The notes under the pieces are model-generated. The model was not told where the DNA came from. It was given only the letters and a program-made list of their open reading frames with translations, and ran no database searches. A program made the position numbers and the translations under genes. 64,000 bases of DNA, taken from the NCBI RefSeq assembly GCF_015352445.1, contig NZ_JADKPO010000014.1, forward strand, positions 60,816 to 124,815. The letters are read 5' to 3'. Within the stretch, counting starts at the first letter, position 1; each line of letters begins with the position of its first letter. Shown here one piece after another: positions 51,436-60,006 of this stretch. This DNA comes from Nocardioides agariphilus (GTDB taxonomy: Bacteria; Actinomycetota; Actinomycetes; Propionibacteriales; Nocardioidaceae).

Positions 51436-53234
51436 GCCAGTCCGGACCCCACAACCCCTCGGGGCCGACCCTCATCGGGGGTCGCTACGAGCTCGGGGAG
51501 CTGCTCGGCCGTGGCGGGATGGCCGAGGTGCGCAAGGGCACCGACACCCGGCTCGGTCGCGTCGTCGCGGTCAAGCGGCTGCGCACCGACCTGGCCAGCG
51601 ACGCGACCTTCCAGGCCCGCTTCCGTCGCGAGGCCCAGTCGTCGGCCTCCCTGAACCACCCGGCGATCGTGGCCGTCTACGACACTGGCGAGGAGCTCGC
51701 CTCCGACGGCTCGGGGATCAGCCAGCCCTACATCGTGATGGAGTACGTCGCCGGCCGGACCCTGCGCGACATCCTGCGCGAGGGACGCAAGATCCTGCCC
51801 GAGCGAGCCCTCGAGATCACCTCCGGCGTGCTGTCGGCGCTCGACTACAGCCACCGGGCCGGCATCATCCACCGCGACATCAAGCCCGGCAACGTGATGC
51901 TCACGCCCAGCGGCGATGTGAAGGTGATGGACTTCGGCATCGCTCGCGCGATCTCCGACGCGTCCTCCTCGATGACCCAGACCGCAGCGGTGGTCGGCAC
52001 CGCGCAGTACCTCTCGCCCGAGCAGGCCCGCGGCGAGACCGTCGACTCGCGCAGCGACGTCTACTCGGCCGGCTGCCTGCTCTACGAGCTGCTCACCGGA
52101 CGGCCGCCCTTCGTGGGCGACAGCCCCGTGGCCGTGGCCTACCAGCACGTGCGCGAGCCTGCCGTGCCGCCGTCGGACCACGACACCGCCTTGTCCCCCG
52201 AGATCGACACGATCGTGATGAAGTCGCTGGCCAAGCGGGTCGAGGACCGCTACCAGTCGGCGGCCGCGATGCGCGCCGACATCGAGCGCTACCTGGCCGG
52301 CCACCCCGTCCGGGCCACCGCGCCCCCGCTGCCGCCGGGGCCGCCGGGGCCGCCGACCACTGTCGTGACGCCGTACTCCCCCGGTGAGGCCACCCAGTCG
52401 ACCATCACGACCTACCCGGTGCCGGGCGAGCAGGAGCCCTACGACGACGACCGCGACGGCAACCGCACCGGCTTGTTCGTCTTCCTCGGCGCGCTGCTCG
52501 TGGCGCTGATCATCGGCGCGGCCCTGTTGTTGCCCAAGCTCTTCGACGAGGCACCACAACAGGTGCAGGTGCCCGACCTGATCGGCATGACCGAGGCCCA
52601 GGCCCGCGCGGCGATCGGCGATGCCGGCCTCAGCGTCGGCCAGCCGGAGTACGTCGCGGATCCCGATGTCGCCAAGGACAAGGTGATCAGCCAGGACCCC
52701 AACCGCGACACGTTCGTGGATCCGGGGACGACCGTCACCATCACGGTCTCGACCGGCAAGCCGATGACCTCGGTGCCCTCGCTCGTGGGCCAGAGCCGGT
52801 CGGAGGCGCGCGCCACGCTCGAGCAGGCCAAGCTGGTCCCGGTCTTCGAGGAGATCGACTCCGACGAACCCAAGGGACAGGTCGTCGAGTCGCGGCCGGC
52901 CGCCGGGGAGCAGGTGCCGGAAGGCTCGAAGGTCACCGTCGTGGTCTCCGACGGCCCCGAGAAGGTCCCCGACGTCGTCGGGCTGACCCAGGAGCAGGCC
53001 GAGCAGATGGTGCGCGCTGCCGGGTTCGACCCGGTCGTGGTGCAGTCCGGCGACACCACCGAGCCGAAGGGCACCGTCATCCAGCAGGTTCCCGACGCGG
53101 GTGAGACCCAGCCCAAGGGCTCGAAGGTGACGATCGTGGTCTCGACCTACGAGGAGCCCACGCAGACGCCGTCGCCGACCGAGAGCCCGACCGACACGGG
53201 CACCGCGAGCCCGAGCGTGCCACCGACGCCGTAG
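51432..53234 (+). CDS. pknB: PASTA-domain serine/threonine protein kinase
   Basis: 600 aa. The kinase domain (1-290) has GRGGMAEV, Lys48 in VAVKRL, catalytic HRDIKPGN (147-154), DFG (167-169) and an activation loop with Ser/Thr residues (SSSMTQTAAVVGT). A Pro-rich juxtamembrane segment precedes one helix (347-368). Three PASTA domains follow from about 379 (VPDLIGMTEAQA, VPSLVGQSRSEA, VPDVVGLTQEQA); mycobacterial PknB has four. It senses muropeptides or lipid II and phosphorylates FhaA, FhaB and division proteins. No separate pknA gene is present. Confidence 0.96.
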   Translation: MSQSGPHNPSGPTLIGGRYELGELLGRGGMAEVRKGTDTRLGRVVAVKRLRTDLASDATFQARFRREAQSSASLNHPAIVAVYDTGEELASDGSGISQPYIVMEYVAGRTLRDILREGRKILPERALEITSGVLSALDYSHRAGIIHRDIKPGNVMLTPSGDVKVMDFGIARAISDASSSMTQTAAVVGTAQYLSPEQARGETVDSRSDVYSAGCLLYELLTGRPPFVGDSPVAVAYQHVREPAVPPSDHDTALSPEIDTIVMKSLAKRVEDRYQSAAAMRADIERYLAGHPVRATAPPLPPGPPGPPTTVVTPYSPGEATQSTITTYPVPGEQEPYDDDRDGNRTGLFVFLGALLVALIIGAALLLPKLFDEAPQQVQVPDLIGMTEAQARAAIGDAGLSVGQPEYVADPDVAKDKVISQDPNRDTFVDPGTTVTITVSTGKPMTSVPSLVGQSRSEARATLEQAKLVPVFEEIDSDEPKGQVVESRPAAGEQVPEGSKVTVVVSDGPEKVPDVVGLTQEQAEQMVRAAGFDPVVVQSGDTTEPKGTVIQQVPDAGETQPKGSKVTIVVSTYEEPTQTPSPTESPTDTGTASPSVPPTP

Positions 53235-53243
53235 CCCGCCCGG

Positions 53244-54017
53244 TCAGCCGTCGGTCTTCAGCGGCTCGGCGTAGGACCGGTCGAGCAGGCCGTCGTAGGC
53301 CGGTGCCGTGAGGAGGTCCTCGACCTTCTCCTCCCAGCCGACCGCGATGTCGGGCTCGGCCGCGTCACTGCGGTAGAGCGCGAGGTAGCTGTCGGAGGCG
53401 ATCGCCGCCGCGATCGAGGTCGGGTCGCCGACCGCGGAGATCGTGTAGGGCTGCGGATATGGCACGCCCTGGATCTGCACGCTGTTGCCGATGCACTTGA
53501 TGCCGGTCGTGCTGACCACCCGCTGCCCCTGGATGGTGACCGCGACGGCACCGCCGATCCACACCGCGTTGACCACGGCCTGGATGTCCTGCTGGTGGAC
53601 GACCAGGCGGTTCGGGTCGCGCTGGCTCGACTCGGCGACATCGGTCGGTGAGTCGGTGAGGACCACGGTGATGCCGGCGCCGCTGACATCCTCGAGACCA
53701 GCCGGACGCTCCAGCGAGTGTGCCTGCGCACGCAGCCGGCGTACGTCGGCGTCGTCGACCTGACCGGTGAGCCGCTCCACGTCGTCGGTCAGCTGGGCGA
53801 CCCGCTCGCGCAGCGCGTCGTACTCGCGGCTCTCGGTGCGCACGAAGTCGGTGAGGTTGATGTAGCGGCCCGGGCGCAGGTCGGTGCCCCCGCTGTTGAG
53901 CGCACTCACTGCGAACAACGCCCCGCACAGCAGCACGGCCAGGGGGGTCGCCAGCCGCCATCCCAGCGGCCGCCGGCGGTCGCCGGGACCGGGGCTCTCG
54001 TGGGGCGCCTCGGTCAT
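53244..54017 (-). CDS. DUF881-family membrane-anchored protein
   Basis: 257 aa. One N-terminal helix (LATPLAVLLCGALFAVSAL), a coiled-coil (YDALRERVAQLTDDVERLTG) and a DUF881 domain (SGAGITVVLTDSP, VVNAVWIGGAVAVTIQGQ) form an exported, division-associated protein of unknown mechanism. Gene order next to crgA and pknB is conserved in actinobacteria. ATG 54017 follows TACCTT (54025-54030) by 7 nt. It converges on pknB with a 9-bp gap. Confidence 0.9.
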   Translation of the reverse strand: MTEAPHESPGPGDRRRPLGWRLATPLAVLLCGALFAVSALNSGGTDLRPGRYINLTDFVRTESREYDALRERVAQLTDDVERLTGQVDDADVRRLRAQAHSLERPAGLEDVSGAGITVVLTDSPTDVAESSQRDPNRLVVHQQDIQAVVNAVWIGGAVAVTIQGQRVVSTTGIKCIGNSVQIQGVPYPQPYTISAVGDPTSIAAAIASDSYLALYRSDAAEPDIAVGWEEKVEDLLTAPAYDGLLDRSYAEPLKTDG

Positions 54018-54069
54018 GGCGACTAAGGTAGCCGCCGTCGTCGTACCAGCCGCTCGGCCGGTTCATCCC

Positions 54070-54570
54070 ATGGCCCCGCAGTCGAGGAGCAAGCCCGTGC
54101 GTTCCCTGTCCAGGTCCAAGTCGTCGGGCTTCCTCGACCCCCAGCGGGGACCGATGCTCACCCCGCGGTTCATCGCAGCCCTGGTGCTGGTCGTCCTCGG
54201 TGTCGCCTGGATCGCCTACTACTACCTGGCCGTGCGGGTCGACCCCACCGTCTTTCCCGAGCCGAAGCCGGGCCAGCCCGGGTTCATGGCAGACCTGAAG
54301 AACTGGAACTACGCCATCGGCCTGGGCGCGGTGATGGTCGGGCTCTTCGTCGCCGCCCACCCCTCCACGCCGCTCGGACGCAACCGCGGCGTGGTCATCA
54401 CCATGCTGAGCTGCTTCCTGATCGGGCTGATCTGGATCTGCACGTACTACGTGTTCACCGGCACCCACCTCGACAAGATCCCGGTCTTCAACGACCTCGG
54501 CCAGTACAACCTGATGGTCGGCATCGCGTTCATGGCCGTCGGCTTCTCCTACGCCACCCGCTGGGAGTGA
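54070..54570 (+). CDS. crgA: cell division protein CrgA, tandemly duplicated
   Basis: 166 aa with four helices, about twice the usual CrgA length. The C-terminal half (IGLIWICTYYVFTG, NDLGQYNLMVGIAFMAVGFS, ending ATRWE) is a standard CrgA. The N-terminal half repeats the pattern (LGVAWIAYYYLAV, ADLKNWNYAIGLGAVMVGLF). CrgA recruits FtsI and PknB-phosphorylated partners to the septum. ATG 54070 gives a basic N-terminus (MAPQSRSKPVRSLSRSKSSG). It is divergent from DUF881, with 52 bp between. Confidence 0.9.
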   Translation: MAPQSRSKPVRSLSRSKSSGFLDPQRGPMLTPRFIAALVLVVLGVAWIAYYYLAVRVDPTVFPEPKPGQPGFMADLKNWNYAIGLGAVMVGLFVAAHPSTPLGRNRGVVITMLSCFLIGLIWICTYYVFTGTHLDKIPVFNDLGQYNLMVGIAFMAVGFSYATRWE

Positions 54571-54646
54571 GTCCACAGCTGGGGATGAACCTGGGGAGAA
54601 CTACACGCGTGTAGTTATCCCCAGGGCTTGTCCACAGTGGGGATAA
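54571..54646. promoter_or_regulatory. DnaA-box cluster with perfect 18-bp palindrome
   Basis: TTGTCCACA (54628-54636) is a perfect actinobacterial DnaA box. TTATCCCCA occurs at 54615-54623 and, inverted, at 54638-54646, with an 8/9 match at 54580-54588 and a 7/9 match near 54570. A perfect palindrome AACTACACGCGTGTAGTT spans 54599-54616. There is no gene here. Confidence 0.6.
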
Positions 54647-54658
54647 CTCGGCCCGGGC

Positions 54659-55612
54659 TCAGGCGGTGAGGGAAGCCGTGCGCGCGACGATCGCGACCAG
54701 CAGCAGCACGGTCACGACCGTGAGACCGACCAGTTGCACCTGCGTACGGCGCTGGCGGGGCGCGTAGGCCAAGATCGCGGCGACCACGACGCCGCCGAGG
54801 AAGCCGCCGACGTGTCCTTGCCAGGAGATGCCGGAGAAGGTGAAGGTCAGCACCGCGTTGATGCCGATCCACATCAGGATCTGCGAGTAGTCGGCCTTGA
54901 CCTTGAAGGCGATCACCAGCAGGGCGCCCATCAGGCCGAAGACTGCTCCGGAGGCGCCGAGGGTCGAGCCGTACTCGTTGCTCGCCCAGTAGACCAAGGT
55001 GGAGCCGGCCAGCGCCGAGATCAGGTAGAGCGCGATGAAGCGGGCCCGGCCGATCGCCACCTCGAGCTGCGGGCCGAGGACCCAGAGCGCGAGCATGTTG
55101 AAGCCGATGTGCCAGAACTCCACGTGCGTGAACGCCGAGGTGAGCAGCTGCCAGTAGGCGCCGTCGGCGACACCCGGCATCCAGGTCCCGTCCCCGCGCG
55201 TGCTGGTGGAGCAGACGAGCTCGGTGTGCACGCTCGGGTAGTAGGCGCCGCTGGCCCGCTCGGAGACGCACCGCCCGAGCGGGATCAGGGAGAGCCGTTC
55301 GACCAGCGAGCTGCCACGACCGCCGGTGGCCATGATCGCCAGCCACACCGCCGCGTTGAGCCCGATGATCACCATCGAGGTGATGGCGGCGTTGGTGGGA
55401 CGCAAGCCGCCGTAGGCCGTGCGGCCGCTGCGCGTCGTGCGCGCGCCCTCCTTGACGCACTCAGGGCACTGGAAGCCGACGGGCGAGTCCCGCATGCAGT
55501 CGGGGCAGATCACCCGGCCGCAGCGCTGACACCTGATGTAGGCCTCGCGACCGGGGTGCCGGTAGCAGGTCGGGACCTCGCCCGTCGGCGTACCGGGCGC
55601 GGGCTCGGACAT
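54659..55612 (-). CDS. rhomboid-family intramembrane serine protease
   Basis: 317 aa. An N-terminal zinc-finger-like region (CYRHPGREAYIRCQRCGRV, CPDCM, CPEC) precedes six or seven helices. The catalytic serine is in GASGAVFG (Ser221) and the histidine in WQGHVGG (His267). It cleaves membrane proteins within the bilayer. Position between crgA and ppiA matches the Mycobacterium order. Downstream, the DnaA-box region separates it from crgA. Confidence 0.94.
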   Translation of the reverse strand: MSEPAPGTPTGEVPTCYRHPGREAYIRCQRCGRVICPDCMRDSPVGFQCPECVKEGARTTRSGRTAYGGLRPTNAAITSMVIIGLNAAVWLAIMATGGRGSSLVERLSLIPLGRCVSERASGAYYPSVHTELVCSTSTRGDGTWMPGVADGAYWQLLTSAFTHVEFWHIGFNMLALWVLGPQLEVAIGRARFIALYLISALAGSTLVYWASNEYGSTLGASGAVFGLMGALLVIAFKVKADYSQILMWIGINAVLTFTFSGISWQGHVGGFLGGVVVAAILAYAPRQRRTQVQLVGLTVVTVLLLVAIVARTASLTA

Positions 55613-55645
55613 GGTCGGCTACTCGGTCGGCTTGTTCGGGGACGG

Positions 55646-56158
55646 CTAGTCGCGCTTGATCTCGACCGACTCGATCACCACGGGCTCGACCGGGCGGTCG
55701 CCGGAACCGGTCGCGGTGGTGCCGATGGCGTCGACGACGTCGCGCGAGGCCTGGTCGGCCACCTCGCCGAAGATGGTGTGCTTGAAGTTCAGCCAGGTAG
55801 TCGGGCCCAGGGTGATGAAGAACTGCGAGCCGTTGGTGCCCGGCCCGGCGTTGGCCATCGCCAGCAGGTAGGGCTTGTCGAAGGTCAGCTCGGGGTGGGG
55901 CTCGTCCTTGAAGGTGTAGCCCGGGCCACCGGTGCCGGTGCCGAGCGGGCAGCCGCCCTGGATCATGAACCCGCCGATGACGCGGTGGAAGCCGAGCCCG
56001 TCGTAGAAGGGCCCGGAGCGCCCGTTGCCGGAGTTGTAGTCCTTGGTGCCCTCGGCGAGCCCGACGAAGTTGTCGACGGTCTCGGGAGCGTGGTTGGGCA
56101 ACAGGTTGAGGGTGATGTCGCCGCGGTTGGTCTTCAAGACGGCTTGGAGGTCAGCCAT
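55646..56158 (-). CDS. ppiA: cyclophilin-type peptidyl-prolyl isomerase
   Basis: 170 aa. Cyclophilin motifs are FHRVIGGFMIQGG, GPGYTFKDE, NAGPGTNGSQFFITL and HTIFGEV. There is no signal peptide, so it acts on cytoplasmic proteins. ATG 56158 has AAAAGG 6 nt upstream. The gene is 33 bp from the rhomboid gene in the same direction, so co-transcription is likely. Confidence 0.96.
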   Translation of the reverse strand: MADLQAVLKTNRGDITLNLLPNHAPETVDNFVGLAEGTKDYNSGNGRSGPFYDGLGFHRVIGGFMIQGGCPLGTGTGGPGYTFKDEPHPELTFDKPYLLAMANAGPGTNGSQFFITLGPTTWLNFKHTIFGEVADQASRDVVDAIGTTATGSGDRPVEPVVIESVEIKRD

Positions 56159-56308
56159 AACTACCTTTTCGGGTGAGCGGTCGGGTTGCGCTGCCGATCC
56201 TGCCATGTCACCCCAGCGCATCCGTCTCCGTCCACCCCTAAGGGCGCTCGCCCGCCGTTGGGGATGTGCGGCATGATCGAAGCAACCGACTGGAGAGAAG
56301 GCCCTCCC

Positions 56309-57076
56309 ATGCTGCGCAAGAAGAAGTCCCTCATCGATCGGGCCGTCGACTCGGCGAGTGACGCCGTCGACGCCGCCCTCCCCGTCATCGAGAACGCCCT
56401 CACGACCGCACGCGACCAGGTCAAGGACCTGGCCCACGACACCAAGAGCAAGGCCGGCCCGCTGCTGGCCGAGACCAAGCTCCTGGCCGGCGAGATCGCC
56501 GAGGCGACCAAGGAGGTCGCCATCCCCAAGGCGAAGTCCGCCGCTGCTGCGGGCGCAGCGAGCGCCGCGGAGCTCGCCGCCTCGGGGCGTGACATGGCTG
56601 CCGCCAAGGTCGCCGAGATCAAGAGCGAGCCGCCGAAGAAGAAGGGCCGCAAGCTGCGCAAGCTCGTGCTCTTCGGCAGCCTCGCGGCAGCTGCCGGCTT
56701 CGTCTACAACAAGATGCGCTCCAACGCACAGGCCGACAACTGGCAGTCGTCCTACACGCCGCCGCCCTCGGCCGGTACGACGAGCTCGACGACCAGCTCG
56801 ACCACGGGCTCGACCGCAGACACGACGACAGGGGCCACCTTCGCCGGAGGCGCCCACCTGGCACCGGGCGTCGGTCCCGACGAGCCGATCGCCACCGACG
56901 ACCCGATGGCCACACACGCTCCTGGGCACTCCGCTGACGAAGCCACCGACGATCCCGGCGGCGCCACCCCCGGCGAGGCGATCGCCGACGCCGCCGAGGA
57001 GCCCCACGAGGTCACCACTCCCGACGACCCGGCCGACGTGGTCGAGGTCGAGGAGAACGCCTCCAAGAAGAAGTAG
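56309..57076 (+). CDS. helical single-anchor protein of unknown function
   Basis: 255 aa. Residues 8-120 form a long amphipathic helix rich in Ala/Lys/Asp (AVDSASDAVDAALPVIENAL). A basic stretch (PPKKKGRKLRKL) precedes a short hydrophobic segment (VLFGSLAAAAGFVYNKM), then a Thr/Ser/Gly linker and an acidic tail ending KKK. ATG 56309 follows GGAGAGAAGG by 8 nt. Similar proteins occur in Nocardioides and relatives without assigned role; DNA or membrane binding is possible. Confidence 0.7.
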   Translation: MLRKKKSLIDRAVDSASDAVDAALPVIENALTTARDQVKDLAHDTKSKAGPLLAETKLLAGEIAEATKEVAIPKAKSAAAAGAASAAELAASGRDMAAAKVAEIKSEPPKKKGRKLRKLVLFGSLAAAAGFVYNKMRSNAQADNWQSSYTPPPSAGTTSSTTSSTTGSTADTTTGATFAGGAHLAPGVGPDEPIATDDPMATHAPGHSADEATDDPGGATPGEAIADAAEEPHEVTTPDDPADVVEVEENASKKK

Positions 57077-57087
57077 CCCGCTCAGGC

Positions 57088-57597
57088 TCAGGCCACCCGG
57101 CCTGGCTGCTCCAGGTCGTTGTCCTCGAGGATCTCCAGCAGCCAGGCGTGCTCGCGCGGGCCGAGTACGTCGAACACGTGCCCGTGCGCGACGCCGAATG
57201 CCCGCAGCCGCGCGGCCTCGCTGCCGTCGGGGTCCACGAGCGCGGCGGACGTGCCGGGAGCCGTGCGCGCGACCACCTCGGCCATCGCCTCGAGCAGGCG
57301 GCGCTCGGCCGCGGTGCCTCGTTGCTCGATGTGGTGAGCGGCCGCGTCGAGCAGCTGGGCCAGCTCGATCGTCGGTGTGACCGAGGGCCGCGTCGGCGCG
57401 GCGACCAGGCGCCAGGAGCCCATCTCCGGTCCGTCGTCGACGAACCGCTGCCACCGGGCGGTGACGGCCAGGCGCCACCGACGAAGCCGCTCGGCGCGTC
57501 GTTGCTTCTGGATCAGGCGGCCCGCCTGCCGGTCCCGCGCGTCGGCGAGCTTCGCCTCGATCGTGGCCCTGGCGACGTACTGGCTCATCGCGTCCAT
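57088..57597 (-). CDS. hypothetical soluble protein
   Basis: 169 aa, mainly helical. The N-terminus is rich in basic residues (EAKLADARDRQAGRLIQKQR). The C-terminal half (RLRAFGVAHGHVFDVLGPRE) is acidic. I do not recognise a domain. ATG 57597 is used; MSQYVARATIE nine bases later is an alternative. An AGGAGCACCACC leader precedes it. It converges with the helical protein at 57076. Confidence 0.6.
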   Translation of the reverse strand: MDAMSQYVARATIEAKLADARDRQAGRLIQKQRRAERLRRWRLAVTARWQRFVDDGPEMGSWRLVAAPTRPSVTPTIELAQLLDAAAHHIEQRGTAAERRLLEAMAEVVARTAPGTSAALVDPDGSEAARLRAFGVAHGHVFDVLGPREHAWLLEILEDNDLEQPGRVA

Positions 57598-57708
57598 GGT
57601 GGTGCTCCTTGCTGGCCCGCCGTCCGGCAGATACCGCTGGGCAGGCGTGTCGTATCGCTGATGTCGTGCTGCTTACGCAGGCCAGGCGGGAACGGTTCCC
57701 TCGGTCTT

Positions 57709-57736
57709 GCGAGGTCTCGCGAGGTCTCGCGAGGCC
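57709..57736. repeat. 10-bp tandem repeat of GCGAGGTCTC
   Basis: Nearly three copies of GCGAGGTCTC, with internal CTCGCGAG palindromes, lie just before the end of the acyltransferase gene. Confidence 0.7.
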
Positions 57737-57741
57737 TTCCG

Positions 57742-58827
57742 TCAAGCAGCGCTGCGACTACGACGCCGCCAGCGAGGGGCCAGGTCGGCGGGGCGGTTCT
57801 CCTCGATCCACTGGTCGACGCGCTCCCACCAGCCGAAGAGCCACTCGATCTGGGCGTCTCGGCCTTCGGGGATCTCGGCGCGCGGCACCTGCCACCACTG
57901 CATCAGCAGGCGCTTGTCCATCGGCAGCTCGCGCCAGACGTCACCGACGGTGAGCATGTGGTCCATCCCGGTGTGGGCGACCAGCACCACGTCGGCCTCG
58001 GGCGCCGCCGCGAGTGCGGCCAGGAACCCGCCGGGCCGTGGGGCGAGCACGTTGGTCATCGCCTCGGCCCGCTCGGCCATCCGGTGCATGCCGACCTTGC
58101 GGAGCCGCTCGATGGCCCGCTCGCGGCGGCGGGGCGTGAAGTTGCCGCCCTCGGGGAAGATCACGAACGCGTCGTTGGCGTCGAGGCCGGTGGCGAGCTC
58201 GGCGATCTGCGCCTCGACGTCGTCGCCACCAGCACCCGTCATCTTCTTGGGGTTGGGCGAGATGAACCGCGCCGGGATCCGGTGCAGGAGCACGTCGATG
58301 GCCGGGTCCCAGGCGAGCGTGTCCTTGAGCACGACCCGGGGCTCCCGGTCATACCAGTGCATCAGTGCGTAGATCAGGGTGAAGGAGTCGCCGGGCCCGG
58401 CATGCCGGCAGCAGACCAGCAGCGGCTTGCCGGGGTGGGCATCGGGTGTGGGTCCGGCGCTCTCGATCCGGATGTTGAGCACCCGTCGCGCCTCGCGGAA
58501 GAACACCCACAGCACGCCCTCGACCAGGTCGTAGTGGATGCCCTCGTAGTACGGCGTGCGGATGCGCCGCCCGAACCCCGAGGAGACCCACAGCCCGAAG
58601 AGCACGACCAGCAGCAGGCTCTCGATCACCAGGTAGAGGATGAACACCCACAGCACACGCAGCGGCCGCCAGCGCCCCGGGATGATCGGCGAGAGCGCCG
58701 CGGCGCCCACCAGCCACAGCGGCAGGCTCACCGCGATCAGCAGCGTCACCAGCAAGACGGCCGGCGCCGTGACCAGCCGTCGCAGCTGACGCCCCGACCA
58801 GGACGCGCGACGGCTGGCCGCCGTCAA
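57742..58827 (-). CDS. PlsC-like acyltransferase family protein
   Basis: 361 aa. Two hydrophobic helices (VTLLIAVSLPLWLVGAAAL, LVIESLLLVVLFGLW) precede the acyltransferase domain with CCRHAGPGDSF (the HX4D motif) and VIFPEGGNFTPRRRE. It should acylate a lysophospholipid or related acceptor at the membrane. TTG 58827 is used because it overlaps the patatin stop (TTGA); no ATG or GTG is nearby in frame. Pairing with a patatin suggests a deacylation-reacylation cycle. Confidence 0.82.
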   Translation of the reverse strand: MTAASRRASWSGRQLRRLVTAPAVLLVTLLIAVSLPLWLVGAAALSPIIPGRWRPLRVLWVFILYLVIESLLLVVLFGLWVSSGFGRRIRTPYYEGIHYDLVEGVLWVFFREARRVLNIRIESAGPTPDAHPGKPLLVCCRHAGPGDSFTLIYALMHWYDREPRVVLKDTLAWDPAIDVLLHRIPARFISPNPKKMTGAGGDDVEAQIAELATGLDANDAFVIFPEGGNFTPRRRERAIERLRKVGMHRMAERAEAMTNVLAPRPGGFLAALAAAPEADVVLVAHTGMDHMLTVGDVWRELPMDKRLLMQWWQVPRAEIPEGRDAQIEWLFGWWERVDQWIEENRPADLAPRWRRRSRSAA

Positions 58828-59654
58828 CGTCGTACTCCGTGCTGGTCGAGATAGTCCAGGCTCGCCTCGTAGGTCTGCTCGATCCGCGTGATCACCGAGG
58901 TGAAGTCGCGGTGGCCGCGCAGCGAGTCGTCGCGCGCCGACGTACCTCGCGCGGGCAGCACGTGGACGACCACGCCGTCGGGCACCTCCGAGAGCTCGCG
59001 GGCGAACCGGTGCCGGCGGGCGATCTCGAAGGACACCCGCGCCACGTCCCACGGCCGGCGCGGGACCTGCAGGGGGCGGTCGATGCGACCGACCTGCAGC
59101 ACGTAGATCTCGTCGGCGCCCAGCGCGACCGCCCGGCCGAGCGGGATCGAGTTGACGATGCCGCCGTCGAGGAAGTGCTCGTCGCCGACCCTGGCCGGCG
59201 GCAGCAGACCGGGTACGGCGGCGCTGGCGACCACCGCGGGCACGAGCGGCCCCGAGGAGAACCAGTGCTCCGCCGCGCGTTCGATGCTGGCCGCGCACAC
59301 CTGGAACCGGACCGGGAGGTCCTCGAACGTCGTGTCGCCGAACTCGTCCTCGAGCCTGCGCCGCATCGGGCCCGAGGAGTAGATGTGGGTGCCGGTCGAC
59401 ATGGCCCGCCGAACCGTGCGCAGCGCCCGGTCGCCGTACACCTCGCGGCCTGCCGCGACCTGCTGCCACAGCTCGGTCAGCCGCGCGACCACCGCGGCCG
59501 ACGGGTCGCGCGCGACCATCGCACCGTTGAGGGCACCGACGGAGGTGCCCAGGATGAGGTCGGGGGTGACCCCTCGCTCGAAGAGCGCCTGGAGCATGCC
59601 CACCTCGACCGCGCCCAGCACGCCACCGCCGCCGAGCACGAACGCGGTGGTCAT
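58824..59654 (-). CDS. patatin-like phospholipase
   Basis: 276 aa. The oxyanion loop LGGGGVLGAVEVGML, nucleophile GTSVGALNG (Ser38) and DGGI catalytic Asp define a Ser-Asp lipid hydrolase. There is no signal peptide, so it acts at the inner face of the membrane. ATG 59654 is used; GTG 59660 overlaps the preceding stop. Translational coupling to the acyltransferase indicates shared lipid substrates, probably phospholipid remodelling. Confidence 0.9.
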   Translation of the reverse strand: MTTAFVLGGGGVLGAVEVGMLQALFERGVTPDLILGTSVGALNGAMVARDPSAAVVARLTELWQQVAAGREVYGDRALRTVRRAMSTGTHIYSSGPMRRRLEDEFGDTTFEDLPVRFQVCAASIERAAEHWFSSGPLVPAVVASAAVPGLLPPARVGDEHFLDGGIVNSIPLGRAVALGADEIYVLQVGRIDRPLQVPRRPWDVARVSFEIARRHRFARELSEVPDGVVVHVLPARGTSARDDSLRGHRDFTSVITRIEQTYEASLDYLDQHGVRR

Positions 59655-59659
59655 GGTGA

Positions 59660-59995
59660 CTAGCCCGCCAGCTCGGGGTGCTCGGCGCGGACCTTCGCCA
59701 CGACGCGGCGCTCGACCCAGAAGATGATCAGCGGGATCAGTCCGGCAGCCAGCGTCAAGACGGTGAACGGCGCGCTCCAGCCGGCTCGTCTCGACAGCAA
59801 GAACGTGATCACGACGTAGATCATGAAGACCCAGCCGTGCGCGACCCACATGATGCTCGCACTCTCACCGAACCGCTGGAGGTCACCGCCCTCGGTCGCG
59901 AGGTACTTCAGCGGCAGCGCCACGAGCGAGCAGAAGGCGAGCAGCACGCCCACGACGAAGGCCAGCACGCGGTAGCTGGTGAAGAGGCGGCTCAC
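59660..59995 (-). CDS. DUF3817-family small membrane protein
   Basis: 111 aa with three helices (YRVLAFVVGVLLAFCSLVAL, ASIMWVAHGWVFMIYVVITF, TVLTLAAGLIPLIIFWVE). HGW in helix 2 is characteristic of DUF3817, a family often next to SURF1 or cytochrome-oxidase genes. GTG 59995 lies 8 nt from TAGGGT. The gene is 11 bp from SURF1 in the same direction. The function is unknown. Confidence 0.85.
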   Translation of the reverse strand: MSRLFTSYRVLAFVVGVLLAFCSLVALPLKYLATEGGDLQRFGESASIMWVAHGWVFMIYVVITFLLSRRAGWSAPFTVLTLAAGLIPLIIFWVERRVVAKVRAEHPELAG

Positions 59996-60006
59996 GTTCA
60001 GCGACC

